DNA from: a virus
Direction: 5' to 3' (one strand)
Length of the DNA stretch: 64,000 nt
IMG/VR virus record: IMGVR_UViG_3300042383_000245
Location: 1-64,000 of that record
The first letter of the stretch is position 1. Every line of letters begins with the position of its first letter. The notes under the pieces were generated by a model. The model made no database searches. It had not been told where the DNA came from and worked only from the letters and a program-made list of their open reading frames with translations. The position numbers and the translations under genes were made by a program. Positions 1 through 8,216 of the stretch are shown piece after piece.

Positions 1-1
1 G

Positions 2-544
2 TTGGTAAACTTTCTGATCTGCGACGTGTCGTCAAGGAACACTAAGGCGTACAAGGAGATGGTCGAGGCCCACAACACCGAGATCATCCTACTCTCGAAA
101 GAGGTAGAGGAACTTGAGGCCATGGTCGACTCGATCAAGGGACGCATGGACTTCTTTGACATGATCTACCAAGACGGAAACATCTACGAACAGCCGGGGA
201 TATCAGCCGTGTGTGGAGAGATATGGAAGGGAAAGGCAGACATCATCTCAAGCGAGTTCGTGATCGACCTCAAGACCACCAGTAGCCTAGACGAGTTCAA
301 GTACTCGGCGAGAAAGTACAACTACGACTCGCAGGCGTACATCTACAACCAGATCTTTGCAAAGCCCGTTATCTTCATCGCCGTTGAGAAGGGAAGCAAC
401 AAGACCGGCCTGTTTGACTGCTCAGAGGACTTCCTGGACCGCGGGAAGGAAAAGGTGCAGAAAGCAATCGAAGTGTGGCGCAAGTTCTTCGGCCCAAATA
501 AAACAGAAGACATCACCCAATACTACACAAAAGAAACACTATGA
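2..544 (+). CDS. RecE-type PD-(D/E)XK exonuclease, 5' truncated by the window edge
   Basis: Only the C-terminal ~180 residues are present; the frame is open to the window edge, so the true start lies outside. The nuclease core is visible: a GKADI segment, then IDLKTT (the D-x-K of the PD-(D/E)XK fold) at about residues 87-92, then SQAYIY, matching the QxxxY-type motif of RecB/Cas4/RecE-like nucleases. Phage members of this group (exonuclease VIII, DUF3799-like) resect double-stranded DNA for single-strand annealing. The next gene, an SSB-like protein, starts inside this stop codon (ATGA overlap), which fits a recombination pair. No annealing protein is visible here; it could lie upstream of the window. 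Family call is firm; the exact substrate is inferred. Confidence 0.75.
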   Translation: MVNFLICDVSSRNTKAYKEMVEAHNTEIILLSKEVEELEAMVDSIKGRMDFFDMIYQDGNIYEQPGISAVCGEIWKGKADIISSEFVIDLKTTSSLDEFKYSARKYNYDSQAYIYNQIFAKPVIFIAVEKGSNKTGLFDCSEDFLDRGKEKVQKAIEVWRKFFGPNKTEDITQYYTKETL

Positions 545-834
545 GTACACTAATCAGTTTATCGATCGACGTGACCAAGATCACGAAAAGCAAAATCAAG
601 GACGGCAAGTACCTTGACGTAACCATCTCTGTAGATGACCAAACCAACCAGTGGGGGAAGAACGCTTCCATCTACGAGTCGCAGACAAAAGAAGAACGCG
701 ATTCTAAGGCCTCTAAGAGCTACATCGGAGGCGGGAAGGTAGTTTGGACTACCGGAACCATTACAGTGGCTGAGAAGAGCTCTAATGAGACCAAGAAGGC
801 TCCAGAGCCACCCCAAGAAGAGTTGCCCTTCTAA
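541..834 (+). CDS. SSB-like single-stranded DNA-binding protein
   Basis: A 97-residue protein with a short beta-rich body (DGKYLDVTISVDD, KVVWTTGTITV), then a polar linker with KKAPEPPQ, ending in EELPF. An acidic tail closing in L/I-P-F is the protein-interaction tip of bacterial and phage SSBs (DDDIPF in E. coli). It is shorter than E. coli SSB (178 aa) but comparable to small phage SSBs. It is translationally coupled to the exonuclease upstream. The role, coating ssDNA during recombination and replication, is inferred from the tail and neighbours; I do not see a complete classical OB-fold signature. Confidence 0.55.
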   Translation: MSTLISLSIDVTKITKSKIKDGKYLDVTISVDDQTNQWGKNASIYESQTKEERDSKASKSYIGGGKVVWTTGTITVAEKSSNETKKAPEPPQEELPF

Positions 835-883
835 AAGGTAACCGATGCTTCGGGATGGGTGGAAACACTCCACCCATGTCGAT

Positions 884-1090
884 GTGTCGATTTTCTGTCT
901 CTCTACTGTATATATATATTTATATACTATTTTATTTTTTCTCTGAAAAAGTAATGAGAATAGTAAAAATCGACACTAAATAGTTAAGTAACAGAAATTC
1001 AATGCGTTTGGTTGTGTCGTTTTATTTTGAAATCGACACTAGATCGACACAAACGCCAAAAAACCGACACAAAATGCAAAAAATCGACAC
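884..1090 (+). repeat. Iteron module 1 (CGACAC repeats plus AT tract), candidate replication origin or regulatory region
   Basis: Seven copies of a ten-base element AAATCGACAC or a near variant are visible: inverted at 884-893 and 1014-1023, direct at 967-976, 1030-1039, 1041-1050, 1061-1070 and 1081-1090. The last four are spaced 11, 20 and 20 bp, one or two helical turns, as in initiator-bound iterons. Between the first inverted and first direct copy lies a strongly AT-rich tract (about 908-940). A second module with the same order and almost the same spacing lies at 56,990-57,196. The last repeat overlaps codons 3-6 of the gene starting at 1074. Whether this is an origin or a transcription-factor array cannot be settled from sequence. 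Confidence 0.65.
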
Positions 1091-1286
1091 AAACGGAGTA
1101 CCTTTGTACGCTCGAATTGTACGGGCGACTGTAAATGACAAGAGGAGAATAAGAGTTTACGTGGACCAAGAGAGGGTCGGAGAGTTTGACACAATACAAG
1201 AAGCAATTAAATTTATAACACATGATAGAAGCAAAAGAGAAGGCCATGCGGATGGTCGAGTACTACCTGAAGAACACAAGCTTTAA
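1074..1286 (+). CDS. Small protein of unknown function, possible AP2-like beta-sheet DNA binder
   Basis: The ATG at 1074 is chosen because longer in-frame starts run into the iteron array. The 70-residue product contains RRIRVYVDQERVGEFDT followed by IQEAIKFI: a beta-hairpin with the 'x-F-D-T-x-x-E-A' turn and helix seen in AP2-type and integrase N-terminal DNA-binding domains. It has no visible Shine-Dalgarno. Its 3' end overlaps the next gene by 65 nt, so its last ~20 residues may carry little function. Its position directly behind the iterons would suit a repeat-binding or regulatory protein, but this is inference. Confidence 0.45.
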   Translation: MQKIDTNGVPLYARIVRATVNDKRRIRVYVDQERVGEFDTIQEAIKFITHDRSKREGHADGRVLPEEHKL

Positions 1287-1446
1287 GATGGACGACGACT
1301 CACGGGTCGAGTGGCCGACCGCAAAGCTGTTCGCGACCAAAGAAATTCAGAGCATGCTCGGTGTGGCATTCACGTTCACCGGAAAGCAAGCCGACGAGAT
1401 GTACGAGTACCTTCACAGAGTAAGACTAGAGATAGACAAGTTATGA
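1222..1446 (+). CDS. Small hypothetical protein
   Basis: 74 residues, mostly alpha-helical and charged, with no recognised domain. It contains MRMVEYYLKN near the N-terminus and EMYEYLHRVRLEIDKL at the C-terminus. It starts inside the previous gene and its stop overlaps the next start (ATGA), so it belongs to a tightly coupled run of short genes (1074-1828) ahead of the primase-helicase. Coding is supported by the chain of ATGA overlaps. No function can be assigned. Confidence 0.6.
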   Translation: MIEAKEKAMRMVEYYLKNTSFKMDDDSRVEWPTAKLFATKEIQSMLGVAFTFTGKQADEMYEYLHRVRLEIDKL

Positions 1447-1634
1447 CACCATACGAAAGAGCGTTACAACTAAAGGAGAGTTTCAATCACGCATTGACAA
1501 CGAGAGATTGTGCGATGGTTTGCGTTAATGAGCTGATAGAAGTTGCTCTCTGGGCGGGTGACATTGACGGCGAGATTGAAGAGGGCTCAAAGGAATACTA
1601 CGTGATAGTGAAAGAAGAACTTAGAAAATTATGA
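1443..1634 (+). CDS. Small hypothetical protein
   Basis: 63 residues beginning MTPYERALQL; the ATG at 1443 overlaps the preceding TGA, and its own TGA overlaps the next ATG at 1631. This coupling is the main reason to accept it and to choose this start over an upstream in-frame one. It is acidic and helical, with a CAMVCVNELIEVALW segment. No domain is recognised. Confidence 0.6.
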   Translation: MTPYERALQLKESFNHALTTRDCAMVCVNELIEVALWAGDIDGEIEEGSKEYYVIVKEELRKL

Positions 1635-1828
1635 GCGACATAACTAAATGCGATGGCGATGAATGCCCAATGAAAGAAAGCTGTTACCGATTTACAGCAC
1701 CAGCAAGTGAGTACCAGTATTACTTTACCGAGTCTCCGATCAAGGACGGCAAGTGCCACATGTACTGGGGAGAGGTACAGCAGTCAATAATGGACGCACT
1801 TCAAGACATTGTCAATGGTAAGCCTTGA
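1631..1828 (+). CDS. Small cysteine-rich protein, possible zinc-binding
   Basis: 65 residues with four cysteines: C7, C12, C18 (CDGDECPMKESC) and C42 in the segment ending CHMYWGE. The spacing suggests a small zinc or metal site rather than disulphides in a cytoplasmic phage protein. Start and stop are coupled to the neighbours (ATGA at 1631; the next gene starts at 1815 inside this one). Similar short Cys-rich ORFs are common next to phage replication genes, but I cannot name a family. Confidence 0.6.
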   Translation: MSDITKCDGDECPMKESCYRFTAPASEYQYYFTESPIKDGKCHMYWGEVQQSIMDALQDIVNGKP

Positions 1829-2120
1829 CCTTGGAGGGTGCACGGCTATGCAGTACGCGTCGCTAGTCCTCATCGAGGACATGGGCTACTCCTACGGGAA
1901 GGCCGGCATTAAACTTGGCATATCACGCTATGCCGCATTTCAATTATACAAACGAGCAAAACTTAAATTAAATGAAAAACGTAACAATATTCAAAAGTAT
2001 CAAGGATACTTCGGCTCCGTTCTACAGGTCAGTAGAGTACATAATCCACCGCATCAGGGAGGGGAAGTCGAAGGACATCGTAAAGAGGATCAGAGAGGAG
2101 AAGGACAAGGACAAGCGTAA
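1815..2120 (+). CDS. Helix-turn-helix-like small protein, long overlap with the next gene
   Basis: From the ATG at 1815 the first ~55 residues look like a real helix-turn-helix: helix YASLVLIEDMG, turn, then SYGKAGIKLGISRYAAFQLYKRAKLKL, with the 'A-G-x-x-L-G-I-S' pattern of a recognition-helix turn. After about residue 55 the frame continues into the primase-helicase for 149 nt, and this tail (NPPHQGGEVEGHRKEDQRGE) looks non-native. Either the gene truly overlaps that far or the working protein is essentially the N-terminal half. It could be a small transcription or replication regulator. Start and first half are fairly sure; the C-terminus is doubtful. Confidence 0.5.
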   Translation: MVSLDLGGCTAMQYASLVLIEDMGYSYGKAGIKLGISRYAAFQLYKRAKLKLNEKRNNIQKYQGYFGSVLQVSRVHNPPHQGGEVEGHRKEDQRGEGQGQA

Positions 2121-4368
2121 CCTAATCAAGAAGGAGCTTCCGGCCATCTGCTTCTCCGGTGAGTTCACACGCAGGGAAGACTCTGCACTGGTCAACCACT
2201 CTGGCGTTATCTGCCTCGACTTTGATGGCTTTGCCAAGAAGTCAGACATGCTGGCCAAGAAGGACGAGTTCACCAAGGACAAGTACACCCTGTCTGTGTT
2301 CATCTCTCCATCTGGTGACGGGCTCAAGTTGCTGGTCAAGATACCGGCAGACGAGAACAAGCACAAGACATACTTCAAGGCACTCGAGAAGTACTACAAC
2401 TGCGAGCAGTTCGACAAGACATCAAAGAACATCAGCCGTGTCTGCTACGAGTCTTACGACCCGTTGATCTACCACAACCCAGACTCCAAGGAGTGGGACA
2501 AGTTGGCAGAGGAGGAGTTCGAGCCGATCGAGAGGCCGGCCAACAGGAAGACCATCACCGTAACCGACCAGAACGAAATCATCAGACGCCTTCGCATGTG
2601 GTGGGACCGCGAGTACGGCATCGTGGTTGGGGAGAGAAACCAGAACATCTACGTGCTGGCTGCCGCCTTCAACGACTTTGGTGTCAACAAGGAGCTGGCC
2701 ACCTACGTGCTTGGGGAGTTTGCCCACGACGGATTCCCGCTGTCTGAGATCAGAACGACGATCGACAGCGCCTACCGCAAGGAGATGAACTTCGCCACCA
2801 AGTACTTCGAGGACAGAGATGCCATCGACAACGTTCGCCGTCAGATAAAGAAGGGCGTGCCAAAAAAGGATATCCGTCAACAGCTGAGAGAGTCCGGTCT
2901 GAATGACGAGATAACCGACGCCGTAATGGTGAAGATCGAAGAGGACTCATCAAGCAAAGAATTTTGGACCAAGTCCTCCAAGGGCGTGGTCTCTGTAGTG
3001 CACTACCTATTAAAAGAATTTTTAGAAGACCATGGCTATTTCAAGTATTCACCGGAAGGTACAAAGAATTATATTTTCGTTAAGGTTACGAACAACCTTA
3101 TATCGAATACGACTGAAGATGAAATCAAAGACTTCGTTCTAGACTACCTGTTTAAGATGGACGACCTGTCGATCTACAACCACTTCGCCGACAAGACACG
3201 CTACTTCAAGGAGGACTTCCTGTCGCTTCTTTCTCCGGTCGACGTGTACTTTGTGGAGGACGACAAGGAAAATGCCTACCTGTACTACCGCAACTGCGCC
3301 GTAAAGGTGACGTGCAACGACATTACCATGATTGACTACGTCGACCTCGGTGGCTACGTGTGGAAGGACCAAGTGATTGACAGAGACTTCCAGATCTGCG
3401 ACGCCTACGAGTGTGACTTCAAGACGTTCATCAGCAACGTGTCTGGCGGCGAGAAGGAACGCATCCGCTCTGTTGAGAGTACGATTGGTTTCTTGCTACA
3501 CAGCTACAAGAACCTTGGCTACTGCCCAGCGGTCATCATAAACGACGAGGTGATCACGGATAACCCAGAGGGAGGAACAGGTAAGGGCCTGTTCATGAAC
3601 GCCATCTCACGGATGAAGAAGTCAGCGGTGATCGACGGTAAGAGCTTCAACTTTGAGAGGAGCTTTGCATACCAGACCGTGTCGACCGACACGCAGATCA
3701 TTGTGTTCGATGACGTGAGACGCAACTTTGACTTCGAGCGCTTGTTCTCTATCGTAACCGAGGGGATCACGCTTGAGAAGAAGAACAAGGACGCCATCAA
3801 GATTCCGTTCCACAAGTCGCCGAAGGTGGTCATCACCACCAACTACGCGATCAAGGGAAAGGGCAACTCATTCGAGCGACGCAAGTGGGAGCTGGAGTTC
3901 AAGCAGTACTACAGCAAGGACTTCACGCCACAGGTTGAGTTTGGCCGTCTGTTGTTTGAAGACTGGAACGAAGACGACTGGTGCAAGTTTGACAACTACA
4001 TGGTCAACAACTTGAAGAACTACCTCTGCTTCGGCTTTATCAGATCAGACTTTAAGAACTTGAAGACGCGTAAGTTTATCGCCGAGACGGACCACAACTT
4101 CTGGGAGTGGATGACAGACAAGGAGAACAAGTACGTGAAGGTCAACACCAAAATCTACAAGGAGGACGTCCACAAAGACTTCGTCATGGACAATCCAGAC
4201 TACGGTCAGCGCGGAAAGACATCGATCTCGTTGAACAAGTTCTACAAGTGGCTTGAGGCATTCGGCCTATTCTATACTGGAGAGACTCCCGAGCAGGGAC
4301 GCGACGGGTCTGGACGATGGATCAAGTTTGTACGCAGTGAACCAGAACAATCTGAATTTGAGTTTTAA
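1972..4368 (+). CDS. Primase-helicase: BT4734/VirE-N N-terminus with SF3-type AAA+ helicase
   Basis: 798 residues in two parts. The N-terminus matches BT4734/VirE-N domains of Bacteroidota mobile elements: ICLDFDG (D83, D85), SPSGDGLKLLVK (112-123) and SRVCYESYDP (155-164), which resemble archaeo-eukaryotic primase active-site motifs. The C-terminal half is a DUF5906/VapE-like SF3 helicase: Walker A NPEGGTGKGL (K538), Walker B VFDDV (D580-D581), and a sensor-1 ITTNY segment about 30 residues later. The Walker A lysine is followed by Gly instead of Ser/Thr. Role: unwinding and probably priming at the origin. The start is fixed by the conserved KNVTIFKSIKDTSAPF opening. It is followed without a gap by a second helicase. 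Confidence 0.85.
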   Translation: MKNVTIFKSIKDTSAPFYRSVEYIIHRIREGKSKDIVKRIREEKDKDKRNLIKKELPAICFSGEFTRREDSALVNHSGVICLDFDGFAKKSDMLAKKDEFTKDKYTLSVFISPSGDGLKLLVKIPADENKHKTYFKALEKYYNCEQFDKTSKNISRVCYESYDPLIYHNPDSKEWDKLAEEEFEPIERPANRKTITVTDQNEIIRRLRMWWDREYGIVVGERNQNIYVLAAAFNDFGVNKELATYVLGEFAHDGFPLSEIRTTIDSAYRKEMNFATKYFEDRDAIDNVRRQIKKGVPKKDIRQQLRESGLNDEITDAVMVKIEEDSSSKEFWTKSSKGVVSVVHYLLKEFLEDHGYFKYSPEGTKNYIFVKVTNNLISNTTEDEIKDFVLDYLFKMDDLSIYNHFADKTRYFKEDFLSLLSPVDVYFVEDDKENAYLYYRNCAVKVTCNDITMIDYVDLGGYVWKDQVIDRDFQICDAYECDFKTFISNVSGGEKERIRSVESTIGFLLHSYKNLGYCPAVIINDEVITDNPEGGTGKGLFMNAISRMKKSAVIDGKSFNFERSFAYQTVSTDTQIIVFDDVRRNFDFERLFSIVTEGITLEKKNKDAIKIPFHKSPKVVITTNYAIKGKGNSFERRKWELEFKQYYSKDFTPQVEFGRLLFEDWNEDDWCKFDNYMVNNLKNYLCFGFIRSDFKNLKTRKFIAETDHNFWEWMTDKENKYVKVNTKIYKEDVHKDFVMDNPDYGQRGKTSISLNKFYKWLEAFGLFYTGETPEQGRDGSGRWIKFVRSEPEQSEFEF

Positions 4369-5621
4369 TGGAAAATAAAATCACATTAAGGCCATATCAG
4401 CAGGCTATCGTGGAAAAAACTTGCAAATTATTGAGGGATGCCCCTCGTTTTGCATATCTTTCCATGGAGGTTAGAACCGGTAAAACACTTACGGCACTGT
4501 CCACACTTGACTGTGCGGGCGGTGTTGCGAGTGTGCTCTTTGTAACGAAGAAGAAAGCGATCGAAGGAATCAAGAAAGACTACAACGCTCTGGCTCCATC
4601 GTATAAGTGCGACTTCATAAACTACGAGAGCCTGCACAAGATAGTAGACATATGCTACGACGCGATAGTATTCGACGAGGCACATGGCATGGGAGCATTT
4701 CCCAAGCCATCGCTAAGAGCGATCGAGGCTAGGCGCTTAGTACATCACTGCGACCCGTATGTAATCTTCCTGTCTGGAACGCCATCGCCCGAGTCGTACT
4801 CGCAGATGTACCACCAGATGTGGATACTTGGATACCGGTCTCCGTTTGCCGAGCCGACGTTCTACAAGTGGGCACACAGCTACGTCAAGATATGGGAGCG
4901 GATGATCAACGGTTTTCGTGTACACGACTACTCCAATGGCATCCAAGAGAAGATCATGGCAGAGGTTAAGCCATACATGATCAGCTACACGCAGAACGAG
5001 GCTGGCTTTACTTCCAAAGTAAACGAGCACGTGCTGAAGGTCAGGATGAGCAACACCACATATATGATCGCAGACAAGCTAAAGCGTGACCTGCTGTTCG
5101 AGGGCAAGGACGACTTGATACTCGCCGACACACCGGTCAAGCTCATGCAGAAACTGCACCAGATCTACAGCGGAACTGTCATCCTAGAGTCAGGAAAGTC
5201 TGTGGTTCTAGACAAGACCAAGGCTGAGTTCATCAAGGGGCGCTTTGCAGGAAAACGCATAGCGGTCTTCTACAAATTCCAAGAGGAGCTAAAATGCTTA
5301 TTGTCTGTCTTTCAAGAAGATATGACCACCGATTTAGGAAAATTTCATGCAGGTGAGTGTAACAATTTTGCTATACAAATTGTCACGGGGCGTGAGGGCA
5401 TCTCTTTGAAGGAGGCAGACTTCTTGGTCTACTACAACATCGACTTCTCCGCAACGTCTTACTGGCAGAGCAGGGATCGCCTAACTACGATGGACAGACT
5501 GGAGAATAACGTGTACTGGATCTTCGCGGAAGACGGCATTGAGGAGAAAATTTACAAGGTTGTTCAACAAAAAAAGCCTTACACCGTGTCGCATTTTAAG
5601 AAGGATTTATTATCTTTGTAG
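4368..5621 (+). CDS. SF2 DEAD/SNF2-like DNA helicase
   Basis: 417 residues. Helicase motifs in order: RPYQQ (Q-motif-like, 8-12), EVRTGKT (Walker A, 34-40), DEAH (103-106), SGTP (motif III, 136-139), then in the C-terminal RecA lobe GREGISL and the arginine-finger motif QSRDR (367-371). This is the arrangement of phage SNF2/UvsW-like helicases, which remodel branched DNA in replication and recombination. The start overlaps the primase-helicase stop by one base (TAATG), implying coupled expression. The specific DNA substrate is not visible from sequence. Confidence 0.85.
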   Translation: MENKITLRPYQQAIVEKTCKLLRDAPRFAYLSMEVRTGKTLTALSTLDCAGGVASVLFVTKKKAIEGIKKDYNALAPSYKCDFINYESLHKIVDICYDAIVFDEAHGMGAFPKPSLRAIEARRLVHHCDPYVIFLSGTPSPESYSQMYHQMWILGYRSPFAEPTFYKWAHSYVKIWERMINGFRVHDYSNGIQEKIMAEVKPYMISYTQNEAGFTSKVNEHVLKVRMSNTTYMIADKLKRDLLFEGKDDLILADTPVKLMQKLHQIYSGTVILESGKSVVLDKTKAEFIKGRFAGKRIAVFYKFQEELKCLLSVFQEDMTTDLGKFHAGECNNFAIQIVTGREGISLKEADFLVYYNIDFSATSYWQSRDRLTTMDRLENNVYWIFAEDGIEEKIYKVVQQKKPYTVSHFKKDLLSL

Positions 5622-5625
5622 TCCC

Positions 5626-5886
5626 ATGTTAGAATCTAAGCTGCAATCAAAGATGATCAAGCTTGCTGAGGATTCTGGGTGGTACGTCCTAAAACTTTTG
5701 AGCACAAACAAACCAGGGATCCCCGATCTGTACATGTATCGGGCGGGGAGAACTGTCTTTGTTGAGGTCAAGAGGGAGGGAGGGAAAGCCAGGCCACTGC
5801 AAGAGTATCGAATTAAGGAGCTGAACGCAATAGGGATCGAGGCACTAGTCTGCGATTCAATCGAAAAATTTAAAGAACTACTATGA
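5626..5886 (+). CDS. VRR-NUC domain nuclease
   Basis: 86 residues from the ATG at 5626. It is a minimal VRR-NUC (PD-(D/E)XK superfamily) enzyme: an N-terminal LESKLQSKMIKLAE helix, GIPDLYMY supplying the catalytic Asp, VFVEVKREGG supplying E-x-K, and a closing Q-x-x-Y helix. Stand-alone phage VRR-NUC proteins act on branched DNA such as Holliday junctions, in line with the helicase directly upstream. It overlaps the next gene by 4 nt. Family confident; the branched-DNA role is family knowledge. Confidence 0.85.
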   Translation: MLESKLQSKMIKLAEDSGWYVLKLLSTNKPGIPDLYMYRAGRTVFVEVKREGGKARPLQEYRIKELNAIGIEALVCDSIEKFKELL

Positions 5887-6263
5887 AAAAGTTAATATCA
5901 CAAGCACACCAAGTAGCCAAGGACAAAGGTTTTTGGGAAGGAGAAAGAAACAAGCCAGAGATGCTGATGCTCATCGTATCAGAAGTGGCAGAGGCCCTTG
6001 AAGCCTTGAGGAAAGATCACTACGCAGACAAGGCTGCCGTAGAATTATTATCAGACGACTTCTTCGCAAGGGGAGGCACAAAAGAAGAGTATGCAGAAAT
6101 TTTTAGAAATAATGTTAAGTCTAGCTTCGAGGACGAACTGGCTGACGTGGCTATCCGTTTGTTTGATTTATGCGGTGGTCTTGACATTGACCTTCACAAT
6201 CACATTCAACTTAAAATGGCGTACAACAGTACGAGAGAGCATAAACACGGTAAGAAATTTTAA
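5883..6263 (+). CDS. MazG-like nucleoside triphosphate pyrophosphohydrolase
   Basis: 126 residues, all-alpha. It shows the MazG/dUTPase-2 metal motifs: an E-x-x-E motif in LIVSEVAEALEALR (EVAE) and, about 60 residues later, FEDELADVAIRLFDL (E-x-x-x-D). Such enzymes hydrolyse (d)NTPs to monophosphates and, in phages, can clean the nucleotide pool or lower (p)ppGpp-related alarm signals. It sits between a nuclease and the ribonucleotide reductase, so a nucleotide-pool role fits. It is translationally coupled upstream (ATGA). Confidence 0.8.
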   Translation: MKKLISQAHQVAKDKGFWEGERNKPEMLMLIVSEVAEALEALRKDHYADKAAVELLSDDFFARGGTKEEYAEIFRNNVKSSFEDELADVAIRLFDLCGGLDIDLHNHIQLKMAYNSTREHKHGKKF

Positions 6264-6266
6264 ACT

Positions 6267-8123
6267 ATGGAACTAGAAAAAGAAATACTATCGGACATCG
6301 TTGTATGGTCCAAGTACGCACGCTTCGTGCCAGAGCTGAACAGAAGAGAGACATGGAAAGAACTTGTTGACCGCAACAAGCAGATGCACTTGAAAAAGTT
6401 TCCTGACCTGTCGGTTACAATCGAGCGTGCCTACGAGTTGGTGTACGACAAGAAGATCCTTCCGTCCATGCGTTCGTTGCAGTTCGGTGGACGCCCCATC
6501 GAGGTAAACAATACCAGACTGTTCAACTGTTCGTACCTGTCGGTTAACGATTACCGTGCGTTCTCTGAGACAATGTTCTTGTTGTTGTGTGGAACTGGCG
6601 TTGGATACTCTGTACAGAGCTTCAACATAGACCAGTTGCCACCGATCACAAAGGCAACTAAGACACGCCGCTACCTAGTTGGCGACTCTATAGAGGGATG
6701 GGCCGACGCAGTAAAGGTGTTAATAAAGGGATACTTGGGTCTTAGCTCTACCATCCCAGCGTTTGACTTCCGTGCTGTAAGACCAAAGGGCGAGCGATTG
6801 ATCACCTCTGGTGGTGTAGCTCCGGGACCCGAGCCGTTGAAGATCTGCCTAATGCACATACAAGCTGTGCTTGACCGCAAGCAAGACGGGGAGATGCTTA
6901 CGTCATTGGAGTGTCATGACATCATGTGCTTTATCGCTGACGCGGTATTGAGTGGTGGTATCAGACGCAGTGCCATGATCGCTTTATTTGACATCAGCGA
7001 TGAAGATATGCTCACGTCTAAGTTCGGCAACTGGTGGGAACTTAACCCACAGCGTGCCCGTGCAAACAACTCGGCCATCCTAAACCGTGATAGTGTATCT
7101 AAAGAAGAGTTCATGTCGCTTTGGAAAAAAATTGAGCTGAGCAACTCTGGTGAGCCGGGCTTCTACTTCAGTGACAACGAGAACATGGGCACCAACCCTT
7201 GCGCCGAGATCGCTTTGAACCCGTTCCAGTTCTGTAACTTGGTTGAGGTGAACGCCTCTGACATCAAGGACCAAGACGACCTTAACGACCGCGTGTATTG
7301 GGCCGCTGTTATCGGAACCTTGCAGGCATCTTACACAGACTTTCACTACCTCCGCCCGATCTGGAAAGAGACCACAGAGAAAGAGGCATTGTTGGGCATC
7401 GGCATGACCGGTATCGCTAGCGGTGCGGTGATGAAGATGAACTTGCAAAATGCTGTGAACCAAGCCATTTACGCCAATGATACTATCTCTGATGCTATCG
7501 GAATCAACAAGGCGGCTCGCATTACCTGTGTGAAGCCATCAGGTACCTCTTCCTTGGTGTTGGGTACTTCTTCTGGTATCCATGCATGGCACGATGAGTA
7601 CTACGTCCGCAGAATGCGTGTAGGAAAGAACGAGGCAATGTACACATACCTGTCACTGTACCATCCAGAGATGTTGGAGGACGACGTGTTCAAGCCAACA
7701 CAGCAGGCGGTTATCTCTGTTCCTCAGTCAGCACCAGCTGGTGCCATCACTAGGAATGACGAGGGAGCGATCGAATTTTTGGAGCGTGTTAAGTACTTCC
7801 ACCAGAACTGGATCACACCTGGTCACCGCAGTGGGGACAACACACACAACGTGAGTGCGACCGTTACGATGAAGAACGACGAGTGGCCATCAGTTGGGGA
7901 GTGGTTGTGGGAGAATAAGTCACACTTCAATGGTCTTTCGTTCTTGCCTGAGGACCTTGGAAGCTACGCACAGACACCATTCGAGAGCATCACAAAGCAG
8001 GAGTACGAGCAACTCGTTACAAATCTTAACGCCTTGAATGTCGCAAATATTGTAGAAATGAGCGACAACACAAAGTTGATGGATCAAGCCGCGTGCGCCG
8101 GTGGTAACTGCGAAATTGCATAA
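6267..8123 (+). CDS. nrdJ: Adenosylcobalamin-dependent (class II) ribonucleotide reductase
   Basis: 618 residues, a single-chain reductase. Visible active-site residues: C88 (FNCSYL), the thiyl-radical Cys and acid in NPCAEI (C312, E314), the partner Cys in FQFCNL (C323), and a C-terminal CAGGNC pair (C610, C615) with the C-x4-C spacing of the class II shuttle cysteines. GTGVGYSVQ, DSIEGWADAV and KPSGTSSLVLG match monomeric class II enzymes. No NrdB-like small subunit is nearby, which supports the B12-dependent class. It makes dNTPs for phage replication. No cobalamin riboswitch is present upstream (only 3 nt separate it from the MazG gene). Confidence 0.85.
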   Translation: MELEKEILSDIVVWSKYARFVPELNRRETWKELVDRNKQMHLKKFPDLSVTIERAYELVYDKKILPSMRSLQFGGRPIEVNNTRLFNCSYLSVNDYRAFSETMFLLLCGTGVGYSVQSFNIDQLPPITKATKTRRYLVGDSIEGWADAVKVLIKGYLGLSSTIPAFDFRAVRPKGERLITSGGVAPGPEPLKICLMHIQAVLDRKQDGEMLTSLECHDIMCFIADAVLSGGIRRSAMIALFDISDEDMLTSKFGNWWELNPQRARANNSAILNRDSVSKEEFMSLWKKIELSNSGEPGFYFSDNENMGTNPCAEIALNPFQFCNLVEVNASDIKDQDDLNDRVYWAAVIGTLQASYTDFHYLRPIWKETTEKEALLGIGMTGIASGAVMKMNLQNAVNQAIYANDTISDAIGINKAARITCVKPSGTSSLVLGTSSGIHAWHDEYYVRRMRVGKNEAMYTYLSLYHPEMLEDDVFKPTQQAVISVPQSAPAGAITRNDEGAIEFLERVKYFHQNWITPGHRSGDNTHNVSATVTMKNDEWPSVGEWLWENKSHFNGLSFLPEDLGSYAQTPFESITKQEYEQLVTNLNALNVANIVEMSDNTKLMDQAACAGGNCEIA

Positions 8124-8129
8124 TAAAGC

Positions 8130-8216
8130 TGTCCAGTTTATTATGCAAAAAACTGGACAATAATTCGGTAATTCTCCGAAAAGTCCCACATTATTTGACA
8201 GTAGTGTGGGCTTTTT
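8130..8216 (+). terminator. Three consecutive hairpins downstream of nrdJ, the last followed by a T-run
   Basis: Stem 1: 8130-8139 with 8150-8159 (10 bp, perfect). Stem 2: 8164-8168 with 8176-8180 (5 bp). Stem 3: 8185-8190 with 8205-8210 (6 bp), followed by TTTTT at 8212-8216. Together they form a plausible intrinsic terminator and 3'-end stabilising block for the replication operon. Confidence 0.6.

Noticed and set aside
1002-1073. Upstream start for the small gene at 1074
   Set aside because: The extra codons consist of iteron repeats (CGACAC) and would be translated repeat DNA.
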